From NCBI RefSeq assembly GCF_038500265.1, contig NZ_CP150637.1, forward strand, positions 2,125,501-2,189,500: a stretch of DNA of 64,000 nucleotides, read 5' to 3'. Shown here in pieces: positions 55,996-64,000 of this stretch. The translations under genes and the position numbers were made by a program. How positions within the stretch are numbered: position 1 is the first letter of the stretch; every line of letters starts with the position of its first letter. The notes beneath the pieces were generated by a model. The model saw nothing but the letters and a program-made list of their open reading frames with translations. It ran no database searches and was not told where the DNA came from. The DNA comes from Ignatzschineria larvae DSM 13226. GTDB lineage: Bacteria; Pseudomonadota; Gammaproteobacteria; Cardiobacteriales; Wohlfahrtiimonadaceae.

Positions 55996-58158
55996 ATGAA
56001 ATGGCTACTTCGAACAATTTTTACCTTTTTTTATCGAGTGGATTTAAAAATTGATCCCACTAGTCGAAAGATGCAAGGCATCATTATCTGTAATCACCAA
56101 TCCTTTCTCGATGGAATTCTTTTAGGATTATTTCTTCCTCAAAAACCGCTCTTCGTAATAGATCGTCTTATTGCAGAACGATGGTATTTTAAATGGCCGC
56201 TTAAATTTATCCCCCACTTAACTCTCGATTCCACTCACCCAATGTCTATCAAGACATTAATTCAGGTTGCAAAATCAGATCAAAGTATTGTGATCTTCCC
56301 TGAAGGTCGAATCACTTTAACAGGGAGTTTGATGAAAATTTATGAAGGTGCTGCCTTCGTTGCTTATAAATCACATAAACCATTGATCCCTGTCTACATT
56401 GAAGGTGCGGAACATAGCTATTTTAGTCGACTAAAAGGACTAGTAAAACGTCGATTATTCCCCAAAATCCGTATCACAATGCAAGCACCTCATGACATAA
56501 CCCTCCCTAAAGAATTACCAGTAGCACAAACACGTCACTATTTAGCTCAATTTACCCAGGAGATTCTTATGAATACACGCCTTGATATCTTTAAACCCAC
56601 TTCTTTATTTACAAGCATCTTAGAAGCTCGAAATGAATTTGGTAAAGAAAAACTCTGTATAGAAGATATTACTCGCAAACCACTGAGCTACCAAAAATTA
56701 ATAGAATCTGCATTAGCTCTCTCTCGCCTATTTAAAAAACATACCGATGAGCAAGAACGGGTGGGTGTTTTACTACCTAATACTAATGCTGCAGCCATTA
56801 CCATTTTTGGCCTCAATGCTATTAATCGAGTTTCAGCACTTATCAATTATAGTGCAGGCATTGAAGGTGTCGATGCCGCTATTACATCTGCAAAGATCAA
56901 GACAATTGTTACCTCAAGAAAATTCATAAAAGAGGCAAAATTACAGCCTCTGCTTGACCATTTTCCTCAAATACAGTGGCTCTATCTAGAAGATCTACGC
57001 CAAGCACTTACCATTAGAGATAAACTCTGGGTTTGGTGGAGTCGTCGAAAGCCCACTAAATATCTACCTAAAGTTAACGCAGAAGATGAGGCGATTATTC
57101 TCTTTACTTCTGGTTCTGAAGGTAAACCCAAAGGCGTGGTCCATACAAATCGTTCTCTGTTAACCAATGTGGAACAGTTACGTACAATTGCTGATTTTAC
57201 GGCCAAAGATACCTTCATGGTTGCCTTACCTCTTTTTCATGCATTTGGACTTACCGCAGGGCTGCTTACCTCTATAATCTCTGGAGCTAAAGCCTTTCTC
57301 TACCCTTCTCCCTTGCATTACCGTGTCATTCCCGAAATGATCTATGAACTTCAGGCGACTGTTTTTTTTGGAACCTCTACCTTTTTACAAAATTATGCAC
57401 GATATGCTAATGCGGCCGACTTTGCCTCTTTACGCTACGTTGTCGCGGGAGCGGAAAAACTCAACCAAAATGTAAAAGAGACTTGGCAAGAGAAATTTGG
57501 TATTCGTATTTTAGAGGGGTATGGTGCAACAGAATGCGCCCCGGTTATCTCAATCAATGTTCCTACAGACTATAAAGAGAATACTATCGGTAAGATTCTT
57601 CCTGGATTAGATGCAAAACTTCTCCCAATAGAGGGTATTGAAGAAGGTGGAAAGCTGTTAGTGAAAGGAGGCAATATTATGGAAGGCTACCTACACTATC
57701 AAACACCAGGGATCATTTCTAGGGAGAGCCTTGAACAAAATGATGGTTGGTATGATACAGGTGATATCGTTAAAATTGACGATGACGGTTTCTTAACAAT
57801 CATTGGACGCGCCAAACGTTTTGCCAAAATTGCCGGTGAGATGGTCTCCCTTGAAACAGCGGAACGAATCTTTAGAGAAACTTATCCCGATTACCAACAT
57901 GCAGCAGCAACTCGAACCGATCAAAGCAAAGGGGAAGCTATCGTTATTTTTACCACAGCGCCCATGGATACAGACAGAAAAGCGCTCGCACAAACTGCGC
58001 GTAGCTTAGGACTACCAGAACTAGCCATCAGCCGTGATATCCGTTTTCTACAAGAACTACCTCGCCTTGGATCAGGCAAAATTAATTATCAAGCACTCAA
58101 TGACCTCGTCCTAGCAGAACAAAATGAAAATAAAGATAAAGATAAAAGCACGGAATAA
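55996..58158 (+). CDS. aas: bifunctional acyltransferase/acyl-ACP synthetase (Aas-like)
   Basis: 720 residues (E. coli Aas 719). N-terminal PlsC domain: NHQSFLDG with His34-x4-Asp39, and FPEGR near 100. C-terminal AMP-ligase domain: FTSGSEGKPKGVVHTN near 375, GYGATECAP near 510, YDTGDI near 590 and the catalytic Lys in GSGKIN near 695. It re-acylates lysophospholipids on the inner leaflet. AAAGGAAA precedes the ATG. It lies 66 bp before lplT, the flippase that supplies its substrate; in E. coli the order is reversed. Confidence 0.93.
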   Translation: MKWLLRTIFTFFYRVDLKIDPTSRKMQGIIICNHQSFLDGILLGLFLPQKPLFVIDRLIAERWYFKWPLKFIPHLTLDSTHPMSIKTLIQVAKSDQSIVIFPEGRITLTGSLMKIYEGAAFVAYKSHKPLIPVYIEGAEHSYFSRLKGLVKRRLFPKIRITMQAPHDITLPKELPVAQTRHYLAQFTQEILMNTRLDIFKPTSLFTSILEARNEFGKEKLCIEDITRKPLSYQKLIESALALSRLFKKHTDEQERVGVLLPNTNAAAITIFGLNAINRVSALINYSAGIEGVDAAITSAKIKTIVTSRKFIKEAKLQPLLDHFPQIQWLYLEDLRQALTIRDKLWVWWSRRKPTKYLPKVNAEDEAIILFTSGSEGKPKGVVHTNRSLLTNVEQLRTIADFTAKDTFMVALPLFHAFGLTAGLLTSIISGAKAFLYPSPLHYRVIPEMIYELQATVFFGTSTFLQNYARYANAADFASLRYVVAGAEKLNQNVKETWQEKFGIRILEGYGATECAPVISINVPTDYKENTIGKILPGLDAKLLPIEGIEEGGKLLVKGGNIMEGYLHYQTPGIISRESLEQNDGWYDTGDIVKIDDDGFLTIIGRAKRFAKIAGEMVSLETAERIFRETYPDYQHAAATRTDQSKGEAIVIFTTAPMDTDRKALAQTARSLGLPELAISRDIRFLQELPRLGSGKINYQALNDLVLAEQNENKDKDKSTE

Positions 58159-58224
58159 CTATTTCCTAGAGCTTCCCTAGCTTGATCTGCTGCCTACCAT
58201 TTATCAATCTAAAGTGAGCATATT

Positions 58225-59460
58225 ATGAGTCTAAGGTCCGTCACTTCTCCTAAATCCCTACCGCCTAAAGAGAAACTTTTGAACCGAGGTATGATCACCA
58301 TTCTCAATGCCCAATTTTTCTCGGCATTTGCGGATAATGTGCTCTTCTTTGCGCTCCTAGAGATTCTGCAACAAGGATTATATGGTAAAGAGAGTACCTA
58401 TATTTTACAAGGCACCTTTGCTCTCTTCTATATTCTCCTAGCGCCTATTGTCGGTTATATTGCCGATCATATTGCCAAATCTCAGGTCTTAATGGTGGGC
58501 AATGGTATTAAGCTGCTCGGCGTTCTCCTGCTCTTTCTAGAGATTAATCCCTTTATCTGTTACGCCATTGTAGGATTTGGGGCAGCTGTCTATTCGCCGG
58601 CGAAATTTGGGGTGTTGAGTGAATTTGTTAGCGAAAAACTCCTGATTAAAGCCAATGGACTAATCGAAGCTTCCACCATTATCGCTATTCTCTCAGGTGC
58701 CGCTTTAGGGGGATTATTGGCAGAGCTGAATCTCTACTACGCTGTCGCTTTAACCATTGTGACCTACATTGTGGCGGCGATCTTTAATTACTATATGCCC
58801 AAAATTGCACCGAAAATTGGTCCATCATTGAAACCACAACTGATCGTTCGGCAATTTATGCTCGCTTTTCTTCGCCTATTTCGAGATCAAAAAGCACGGT
58901 TTGCCATTATCGGCACGAGCCTCTTTTGGGCTGGCGTTGCAACCCTTAAATTACTGCTCAACGATTGGGTACGGGATGTGCTTGGTGAGGGGACAGAAAT
59001 GGTCTCCCAAATGAGTGTGGTGGTCGGATTAGGCGTGATTATCGGTGCAGCCTTTGCCGCTATGGTCATTAAGCCGGAGAGAACGCGTATTAGCCTTTGG
59101 GCAGGGATTGGGATGAGCTTAACGATCGTGCTCTTTGTACTACAAAATAATCTCTACCTCACCTATATCACTCTGCTATTAATAGGCGCTTTCGGTGGCT
59201 GTTTTATGATTCCCCTCAATGCCCTACTACAGACTCGGGGCGGGCTATTTCAGAGTGTGGGGAGCGCGATTGCTATTCAGAATTTGATTGAAAATATCTT
59301 TATGCTCAGCTCGATCGCTATCTTTGGACTTCTCACTAGCTTCGGATTCTTCTCCGTATTGACCTTAATGATCATCTTCGGCGGACTCTTTTTAGTGGCC
59401 ATTATCGCGCTCTTCTATGAAGCCTATCGCCATCAGATTTTTGCCCAAGAGATCACCTAA
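58225..59460 (+). CDS. lplT: lysophospholipid transporter
   Basis: 411 residues, MFS fold with about 12 membrane helices. FFSAFADNVLFFALLE near 30 and AVYSPAKFGVLSE near 120 are LplT hallmarks. It flips lysophosphatidylethanolamine inward for Aas. Same strand as aas, followed by a strong terminator. Confidence 0.92.
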   Translation: MSLRSVTSPKSLPPKEKLLNRGMITILNAQFFSAFADNVLFFALLEILQQGLYGKESTYILQGTFALFYILLAPIVGYIADHIAKSQVLMVGNGIKLLGVLLLFLEINPFICYAIVGFGAAVYSPAKFGVLSEFVSEKLLIKANGLIEASTIIAILSGAALGGLLAELNLYYAVALTIVTYIVAAIFNYYMPKIAPKIGPSLKPQLIVRQFMLAFLRLFRDQKARFAIIGTSLFWAGVATLKLLLNDWVRDVLGEGTEMVSQMSVVVGLGVIIGAAFAAMVIKPERTRISLWAGIGMSLTIVLFVLQNNLYLTYITLLLIGAFGGCFMIPLNALLQTRGGLFQSVGSAIAIQNLIENIFMLSSIAIFGLLTSFGFFSVLTLMIIFGGLFLVAIIALFYEAYRHQIFAQEIT

Positions 59461-59516
59461 AAAAAGAGAGGCGTTGAACAATAAGCCGATACTGACTATT
59501 TTTTAGCCAAAAAACA

Positions 59517-59542
59517 AAACCCTGCACTTCGCAGGGTTTTTC
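59517..59542 (+). terminator. lplT terminator
   Basis: AAAACCCTGC/GCAGGGTTTT, 5-base loop, then more T's. It lies 57 bp after the lplT stop. Confidence 0.92.
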
Positions 59543-59576
59543 TATGTTTTGCAAGTTTTGCCAATTTTACACAACT

Positions 59577-59633
59577 GTTATCCCGAAAGTTATCCACAGA
59601 AATTGGGGATTAATCCCCACAACTTGGGATAAC
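59577..59633. other. nested palindrome with a DnaA-box match
   Basis: GTTATCCC and its inverse GGGATAAC enclose a perfect 16-bp palindrome TGGGGATTAATCCCCA (59604-59619) and a perfect TTATCCACA nonamer (59590-59598). It lies between convergent lplT and pepT. Could be a DnaA-binding site or a protein-binding palindrome. Confidence 0.55.
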
Positions 59634-59691
59634 GATTATTGGTAAATTGCCTCTCTCTCCATCAACAAACTGTTCAATACTTGAATAACGG

Positions 59692-60936
59692 CTAAACAGC
59701 CTTTGGATAAGTGGCGACCATTGCACAGAGTTTTTCAGTCACTTGATAGCTCTTTTCAAAAGCACTAATCGGCAGAAACTCAAAACGTGAATGGAAGTTC
59801 AATGCGCCAGTGAAATAGTTAGGCGTAAAGATCCCCCGCTTTGAGAGCGCAGAGCCATCCGTTCCGCCGCGCATCGGGATCACATTTTTAGGAATATCTA
59901 AGGCATCAAAAGTGGCAAATAAGGCATCGAGAGCACTCTGATCATCGCCCATTGAATCTTGAATATTACTATAGACATCTGTGATTTCACACACAATATT
60001 CGCACGAGGATGACGCGCTTGAATCATTGTCACAGCCGACTCAATATAAGCTTTACGCGCGGCATAACTCGCTTTATCAAAATCACGAATATTAATTTGT
60101 AATACCGCTTCATTCGCATTGCCATTTAATGAAGTCAACCAAAAATACCCTTCCCGGCCTTCCGTATGTTCTGGCGTATCTAAAGGATCAAAACAGCCCA
60201 TTAGATCTTGCGCGACTCGAAGCGGATTGACTAACACATTTTTTGCAGACATAGGGTGGGCTGTCACCCCGGTAATAGTAATCGCAACCGAACCGGCATT
60301 AAAGGTTTCATACACAATCTCTCCCTCTTCACAGCAGTCGATCGTATAAGCAAAATCCACCTTAAATCGCTCTAAATCCATCACTTTTGCCCCCCGAAGA
60401 CCAATCTCTTCATCGGGAACAAACGCTACATAGAGATCCCCCATCGGCGCACATTTCCCTTGTGATAAGCGTGATAATAGCTCCATTACGACCGTTACCG
60501 CTGCTTTATTATCAGCACCTAATACGCTTGTGCCATCACTGAAGATAATCTCTTCGCCAATATAACGCTCAGCTTCCGGATGTTCATCCCGCTTAAACCA
60601 GATATTCTCTTGTCTATTTAAACAGAGATCTTCACCGTTATAACGTAACCGCTGAGGATGAATATCCGGCGATAACCCCACATCAACCGTATCCACGTGG
60701 GTAATAAACCCCATTGTCGGTACATTCTCAAGCTCCCCTTTACGAAATGCGGTCAAGACACCATGCTCATCGATATGGATATCTGCTAATCCATACTGTT
60801 CTAGCTCCTTTGCCAATGCATTCACCATATTCCACTGACTCTCAGTAGAGGGAATGGTGGGCGATGAAGCACAGCTTTGGCTCTCAATGGCTAAATAACG
60901 GAAAAATCGCGTGGTTAACGCTTCACCTAATGACAT
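59692..60936 (-). CDS. pepT: peptidase T (tripeptidase)
   Basis: 414 residues (E. coli 408). Di-zinc M20B aminotripeptidase. Metal ligands: His in FITHVDTVD near 80, Asp in LGADNKAA near 142, Glu pair in VPDEEIGLRG near 176, and a late His in LNFHSRFEF near 380. The ATG at 60936 has AGAGGAA 6 bases upstream, so the longer frame from 60993 is rejected. An AbgT transporter gene lies 175 bp upstream on the same strand. Confidence 0.94.
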   Translation of the reverse strand: MSLGEALTTRFFRYLAIESQSCASSPTIPSTESQWNMVNALAKELEQYGLADIHIDEHGVLTAFRKGELENVPTMGFITHVDTVDVGLSPDIHPQRLRYNGEDLCLNRQENIWFKRDEHPEAERYIGEEIIFSDGTSVLGADNKAAVTVVMELLSRLSQGKCAPMGDLYVAFVPDEEIGLRGAKVMDLERFKVDFAYTIDCCEEGEIVYETFNAGSVAITITGVTAHPMSAKNVLVNPLRVAQDLMGCFDPLDTPEHTEGREGYFWLTSLNGNANEAVLQINIRDFDKASYAARKAYIESAVTMIQARHPRANIVCEITDVYSNIQDSMGDDQSALDALFATFDALDIPKNVIPMRGGTDGSALSKRGIFTPNYFTGALNFHSRFEFLPISAFEKSYQVTEKLCAMVATYPKAV

Positions 60937-61111
60937 TATAAATTCCTCTTGTTGATCCATTATCTGCCGAGTATTGATAATGTTACTCGGCAATAATGGT
61001 CTCTTATTTTCAAAGTATTATTACTAATTAATTCTCTATTTCATTTGCCATCTATTGATACTCTCAATTAAATAGCTCATAACTTACATATTCAGCCGAT
61101 GACCATGACAA

Positions 61112-62689
61112 CTATGGTGTTGAATGGAGTACCGGAATGGTATAGCTACTCTCAAAACCAAGCGGAATATCTAGTCCCCAATAGATAAAGAGCATCGCCG
61201 TTAAGACGATGAATAATCCGGCAGTATAAGGTAACATCATCGAACAGAGTGTCCCCACGCCAGCCTTACTGTAGTAACGAGCACAATACATAATAATAAG
61301 CGGATAGAAAGGGAACATCGGCGTACTCACATTCACGGCAGAGTCACTAATTCTAAAAGCCGCTTGCGTCAATTCAGGGGAGATCCCTACCGCCATGAGC
61401 ATCGGCACTAATACCGGTGCCATAATCGCCCATTTTGAAGTTGCTGAAGTAATGAGAATATTTACAATCCCGACTAAAGCAATCACTAGTAATACTGTGA
61501 GCTCTGCCGGAATCTTCAAAGTGGTCAACATATCGGCGCCCGCTAGTGCGATCAATTTACCGATATTGGAAAAATTAAATGAATAGAGGAACTGCGCTGC
61601 AAAAAAGGCAAAGACAATAAAAGGAATGAGTGACTTTAAAATCTCTTCCATGGAATGAATCACATCATTTGTCGAAGTGAAAGACTTTGTGATAAAACCA
61701 TAAATAACGCCGGGAATTGCAAAAAATAGAAATAACAGAGGTACGATCATCTGCATGATTCCTGCCTGCGAACTGGTCATACTGCCATCGGGAGCTCGAA
61801 GAGGCGAGCTTTCTGGGATCAATAAAACTGTGATAAGCACTACTAAAGCGAACACTGATAATCCCGCCCAACGAAAGCCTTTCTGGTCAAGCGCTGTCAC
61901 TTGCGATAAGCTCTCTGCTTCATCATCAGAAGCATGGGAATCAATCGGGCAATTCTTATTAAGCCACGGCTCTACCACCTTTTCAGTCACATACCAACAA
62001 ATTAAAATAACGGCAAATGCACTACCAAAACTTAAAAAGTAATTAGCCAGCACATTCACATTGTAAGTCGGCATCATCATGCGAGCGGCATCTTCGGTAA
62101 AGGACTGCATAATTGGATCGATTTGTGATGGTGTAAAGCTTGCACTAAACCCTCCAGCAAGCCCGGCAAAAGCAGTGGCAATCCCAGCGAGTGGATGACG
62201 ACCTTTAGCATAGAACATCAGAGCCGCAACCGGCATCAGAATAACATAAGCGGAATCAGAGACAACGTGGGCAACTACCGATACAAATACCACTGTCGGC
62301 GTTAAAAATCGAGGAGAGATAAAACTCAATAATTTCTTTAATGCAGTATGAATAAATCCACTACGCTCTGCAATTCCGATTCCCAAAGTTGCCACAATGG
62401 TGATCCCAAGCGGTGGGAAGCTCATAAAGTTCTTCACCGTCGAGATAATAAAAGTGACGATATGATCGTAGGTGAAAAGATTAATCACCTCAATTTTTTG
62501 GGGGGTAGCCCCCATTTTTGTCGGGGGAAGATAGTAATCAAAATCGATAAATGAGAGTAAAAATGAGAGTATCCAACAGATCACTAATGCATAGATAAAG
62601 AGCATCGTGACGCTCGGCATCTTATTCCCAAATCGTTCTACGGTATTCAAAAAGCCTTTTTTCTTGAAAGGCTCAATCGTTTCTGCCAT
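61112..62689 (-). CDS. AbgT family transporter
   Basis: 525 residues, about 11 to 13 membrane segments. N-terminal FLNTVERFGNKMPSVTMLFI and later GGFSASFTPSQIDPIMQSFT and ISDSAVNVSTPMFPFYPLII match the AbgT family. Members take up p-aminobenzoyl-glutamate or, as in MtrF and YdaH, export p-aminobenzoate-type compounds. AAAGGATTTCAG precedes the ATG. The M20 peptidase pepT follows on the same strand. Confidence 0.9.
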   Translation of the reverse strand: MAETIEPFKKKGFLNTVERFGNKMPSVTMLFIYALVICWILSFLLSFIDFDYYLPPTKMGATPQKIEVINLFTYDHIVTFIISTVKNFMSFPPLGITIVATLGIGIAERSGFIHTALKKLLSFISPRFLTPTVVFVSVVAHVVSDSAYVILMPVAALMFYAKGRHPLAGIATAFAGLAGGFSASFTPSQIDPIMQSFTEDAARMMMPTYNVNVLANYFLSFGSAFAVILICWYVTEKVVEPWLNKNCPIDSHASDDEAESLSQVTALDQKGFRWAGLSVFALVVLITVLLIPESSPLRAPDGSMTSSQAGIMQMIVPLLFLFFAIPGVIYGFITKSFTSTNDVIHSMEEILKSLIPFIVFAFFAAQFLYSFNFSNIGKLIALAGADMLTTLKIPAELTVLLVIALVGIVNILITSATSKWAIMAPVLVPMLMAVGISPELTQAAFRISDSAVNVSTPMFPFYPLIIMYCARYYSKAGVGTLCSMMLPYTAGLFIVLTAMLFIYWGLDIPLGFESSYTIPVLHSTP

Positions 62690-63008
62690 CTGAAATCCTT
62701 TTTCATAAACTATGTGTTAGCTCAATAACCTATAAAAATAGCTGAGAAAAATTCTATTTAAAGAGAGATATCTCTTGAAATAAATCTATCTCCTCATCTA
62801 CCCATATATACAGTATTAAAAAATACCCTATAGCCTTTATGATTGCTAGAGCCATCAATTATTAAAAAACTACTTATTATTATTTTTGCACAAAATCAAT
62901 AAGATCAAAATAAATTCGATTGTATCAACATAAAAAAATACCCTAAAAAAATTAAGCTCTTAGGGTACTTCCAATCTTACTGATCACCATAAATTACAGC
63001 ACTTATAC
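62690..63008. other. intergenic region upstream of the AbgT gene
   Basis: 319 bp, very AT-rich. It holds the terminator at 62931-62968 for the YjgR-like gene and should hold the AbgT promoter. No other element recognised. Confidence 0.5.
62931..62968 (-). terminator. terminator of the YjgR-like gene
   Basis: On the minus strand TACCCTAA/TTAGGGTA with a 13-base loop, then TTTTTTT. About 40 bp after the stop. Confidence 0.88.
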
Positions 63009-64000
63009 TTATCGCCGTTTTCGACCGCCTAATGTGCCACGAACAATCTCATTGCTCAATTGTCGCATCAATTGTTTACTAGTCTGTTGCACTAATCCCT
63101 CTTGTTTTCCACCTCTTGGGCCAGTTGAGCCAAAGAGAAACGTTTTTAACATACCCAATAAACCGCTATCTGTAGATTGAGCATTTCCTGTTGGAGTATT
63201 CTCCGCTTGCTCTGCTCGTGTTTGCAAAGTCGCAGCGATCTCTGCTTCTTTCGCCGCCTCTAATTCAGCTTTTTCAAGTAACTCATAAGCAGATTCACGA
63301 TCAATCATCTCCTCATAACGTCCATAGATAGATGATTGATTAATAATCGTATTAATCTCCGCTGGTGTTAATATCCCCATTCTAGACTCGGGTGCTAAAA
63401 TAAAAGCACGCTCGACAATATTCGGGGCACCCTTTCCCCCTAAAAATGAAATCAAAGCTTCCCCTGTACCAAGCTCACCTATCGCTGTTTCTGCATCAAA
63501 ATTAGGATTCGCGCGCATCGTTTGAGCGGCTGCTTTTACAGCCTTTTGATCTCGTGGTGTAAAGGCTCTTAATGCATGTTGAATACGGTTGCCTAACTGC
63601 CCTAAAATATTATCCGGAATATCTAAAGGCGTTTGGGAAATAAAGTAAATTCCCACCCCTTTTGAACGAATAAGGCGAACGACCTGCTCAATTTTGTCGA
63701 GCAATGCTTTCGGAGCATCTTTAAAAAGGAGATGTGCCTCATCAAAAAAGAAGACAATTTTAGGTTTCTCCATATCACCCACTTCCGGTAATCTTTCAAA
63801 TAACTCTGACATTGTCCAGAGTAAAAACATCGCATAGAGTTTAGGTTGATGATATAGCTTCTCCGCCGAGAGAATATTAATCATCCCTCGCCCGTTGCTT
63901 TCACGCATAAAATCAAAAATATCAAGATTAGGCTCGCCAAAAAAGAGTTCAGCGCCTTCCATCTCTAACTGCAATAATCCTCTTTGAATCGCGCCAATAG
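63009..64000 (-). CDS. yjgR: YjgR/DUF853 HerA-like ATPase, 5' end outside window
   Basis: 330 C-terminal residues are visible; the frame continues past the right edge ([11 protein letters not shown] before the first internal Met). Walker B-like [10 protein letters not shown] and an Arg-rich [18 protein letters not shown] segment match the HerA-like FtsK superfamily, as does [20 protein letters not shown]. The C-terminus is Ala/Glu-rich helix then a basic Gly-Arg tail (GGRKRR). Function of YjgR is unclear; it is one of the widespread cytoplasmic HerA relatives. Confidence 0.9.
   Translation of the reverse strand, partial: IGAIQRGLLQLEMEGAELFFGEPNLDIFDFMRESNGRGMINILSAEKLYHQPKLYAMFLLWTMSELFERLPEVGDMEKPKIVFFFDEAHLLFKDAPKALLDKIEQVVRLIRSKGVGIYFISQTPLDIPDNILGQLGNRIQHALRAFTPRDQKAVKAAAQTMRANPNFDAETAIGELGTGEALISFLGGKGAPNIVERAFILAPESRMGILTPAEINTIINQSSIYGRYEEMIDRESAYELLEKAELEAAKEAEIAATLQTRAEQAENTPTGNAQSTDSGLLGMLKTFLFGSTGPRGGKQEGLVQQTSKQLMRQLSNEIVRGTLGGRKRR

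Noticed and set aside
59590-59598. TTATCCACA as part of a replication origin
   Set aside because: A single box without AT-rich unwinding repeats, dnaA, dnaN or rpmH nearby.

Overview
The window looks like chromosome from an AT-rich gammaproteobacterium (roughly 40% GC by eye). Conserved blocks such as gmk-rpoZ-spoT, rpsO-pnp, cyoABCDE and aas-lplT fit that class. The overall content is compatible with an Ignatzschineria/Wohlfahrtiimonas-like genus, but that name is an inference from gene content, not a match I could run.

Layout. 1-2.3 kb: end of a DyP peroxidase gene, a NUDIX hydrolase and a carboxylesterase. 2.36-9.0 kb: an accessory island. It starts with a MITE-like repeat, then an unusually AT-rich two-gene unit on the minus strand (a GHKL/Bergerat-fold ATPase and a DNA methyltransferase). 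The ATPase gene is cut in two by a complete IS30-family element. Next comes a plus-strand pair (SAM methyltransferase, HNH endonuclease) followed by a stray second copy of the endonuclease C-terminus. 9.2-17.2 kb: MipA/OmpV porin-like protein, an HlyD plus two ABC-2 permeases with no ATPase gene, a DadA-like oxidoreductase with a LysR regulator, and two small genes. 17.3-29.3 kb: core functions (pnp with a long leader hairpin, rpsO, DUF192, roxA-like ribosomal oxygenase, DUF3298 protein, spoT, rpoZ, gmk, an IalB-like protein, mnmG). 29.3-36.7 kb: a 1102-residue exported protein with many peptidoglycan-binding repeats, folP and an ABC-F ATPase. Between them lie several copies of the same 131-176 bp MITE, one nested inside another, and a 15-bp minisatellite.

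36.7-46.2 kb is a respiratory block: a three-subunit gluconate-2-dehydrogenase-type flavocytochrome (Tat-exported small subunit, GMC flavoprotein, triheme cytochrome c) directly before cyoABCDE. Together they could pass electrons from a periplasmic sugar or sugar acid to ubiquinone and then to oxygen. 46.3-64 kb: ydfG-like SDR, M19 dipeptidase, an outer-membrane barrel protein with an IS5-family element 72 bp upstream of its start, alr, a GST, ygfZ, phosphofructokinase, ridA, a TetR regulator divergent from aas-lplT with two matching operator-like sites, pepT, an AbgT transporter, and the 3' part of a YjgR/HerA-like ATPase gene that leaves the window.

The strongest candidates for new biology are the split GHKL ATPase-DNA methyltransferase unit (an apparent defence or modification system inactivated by IS30), the methyltransferase-HNH pair with a duplicated C-terminal tail, the Correia-like MITE family, and the multi-repeat peptidoglycan-binding protein. 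No CRISPR array, tRNA or rRNA was recognised.
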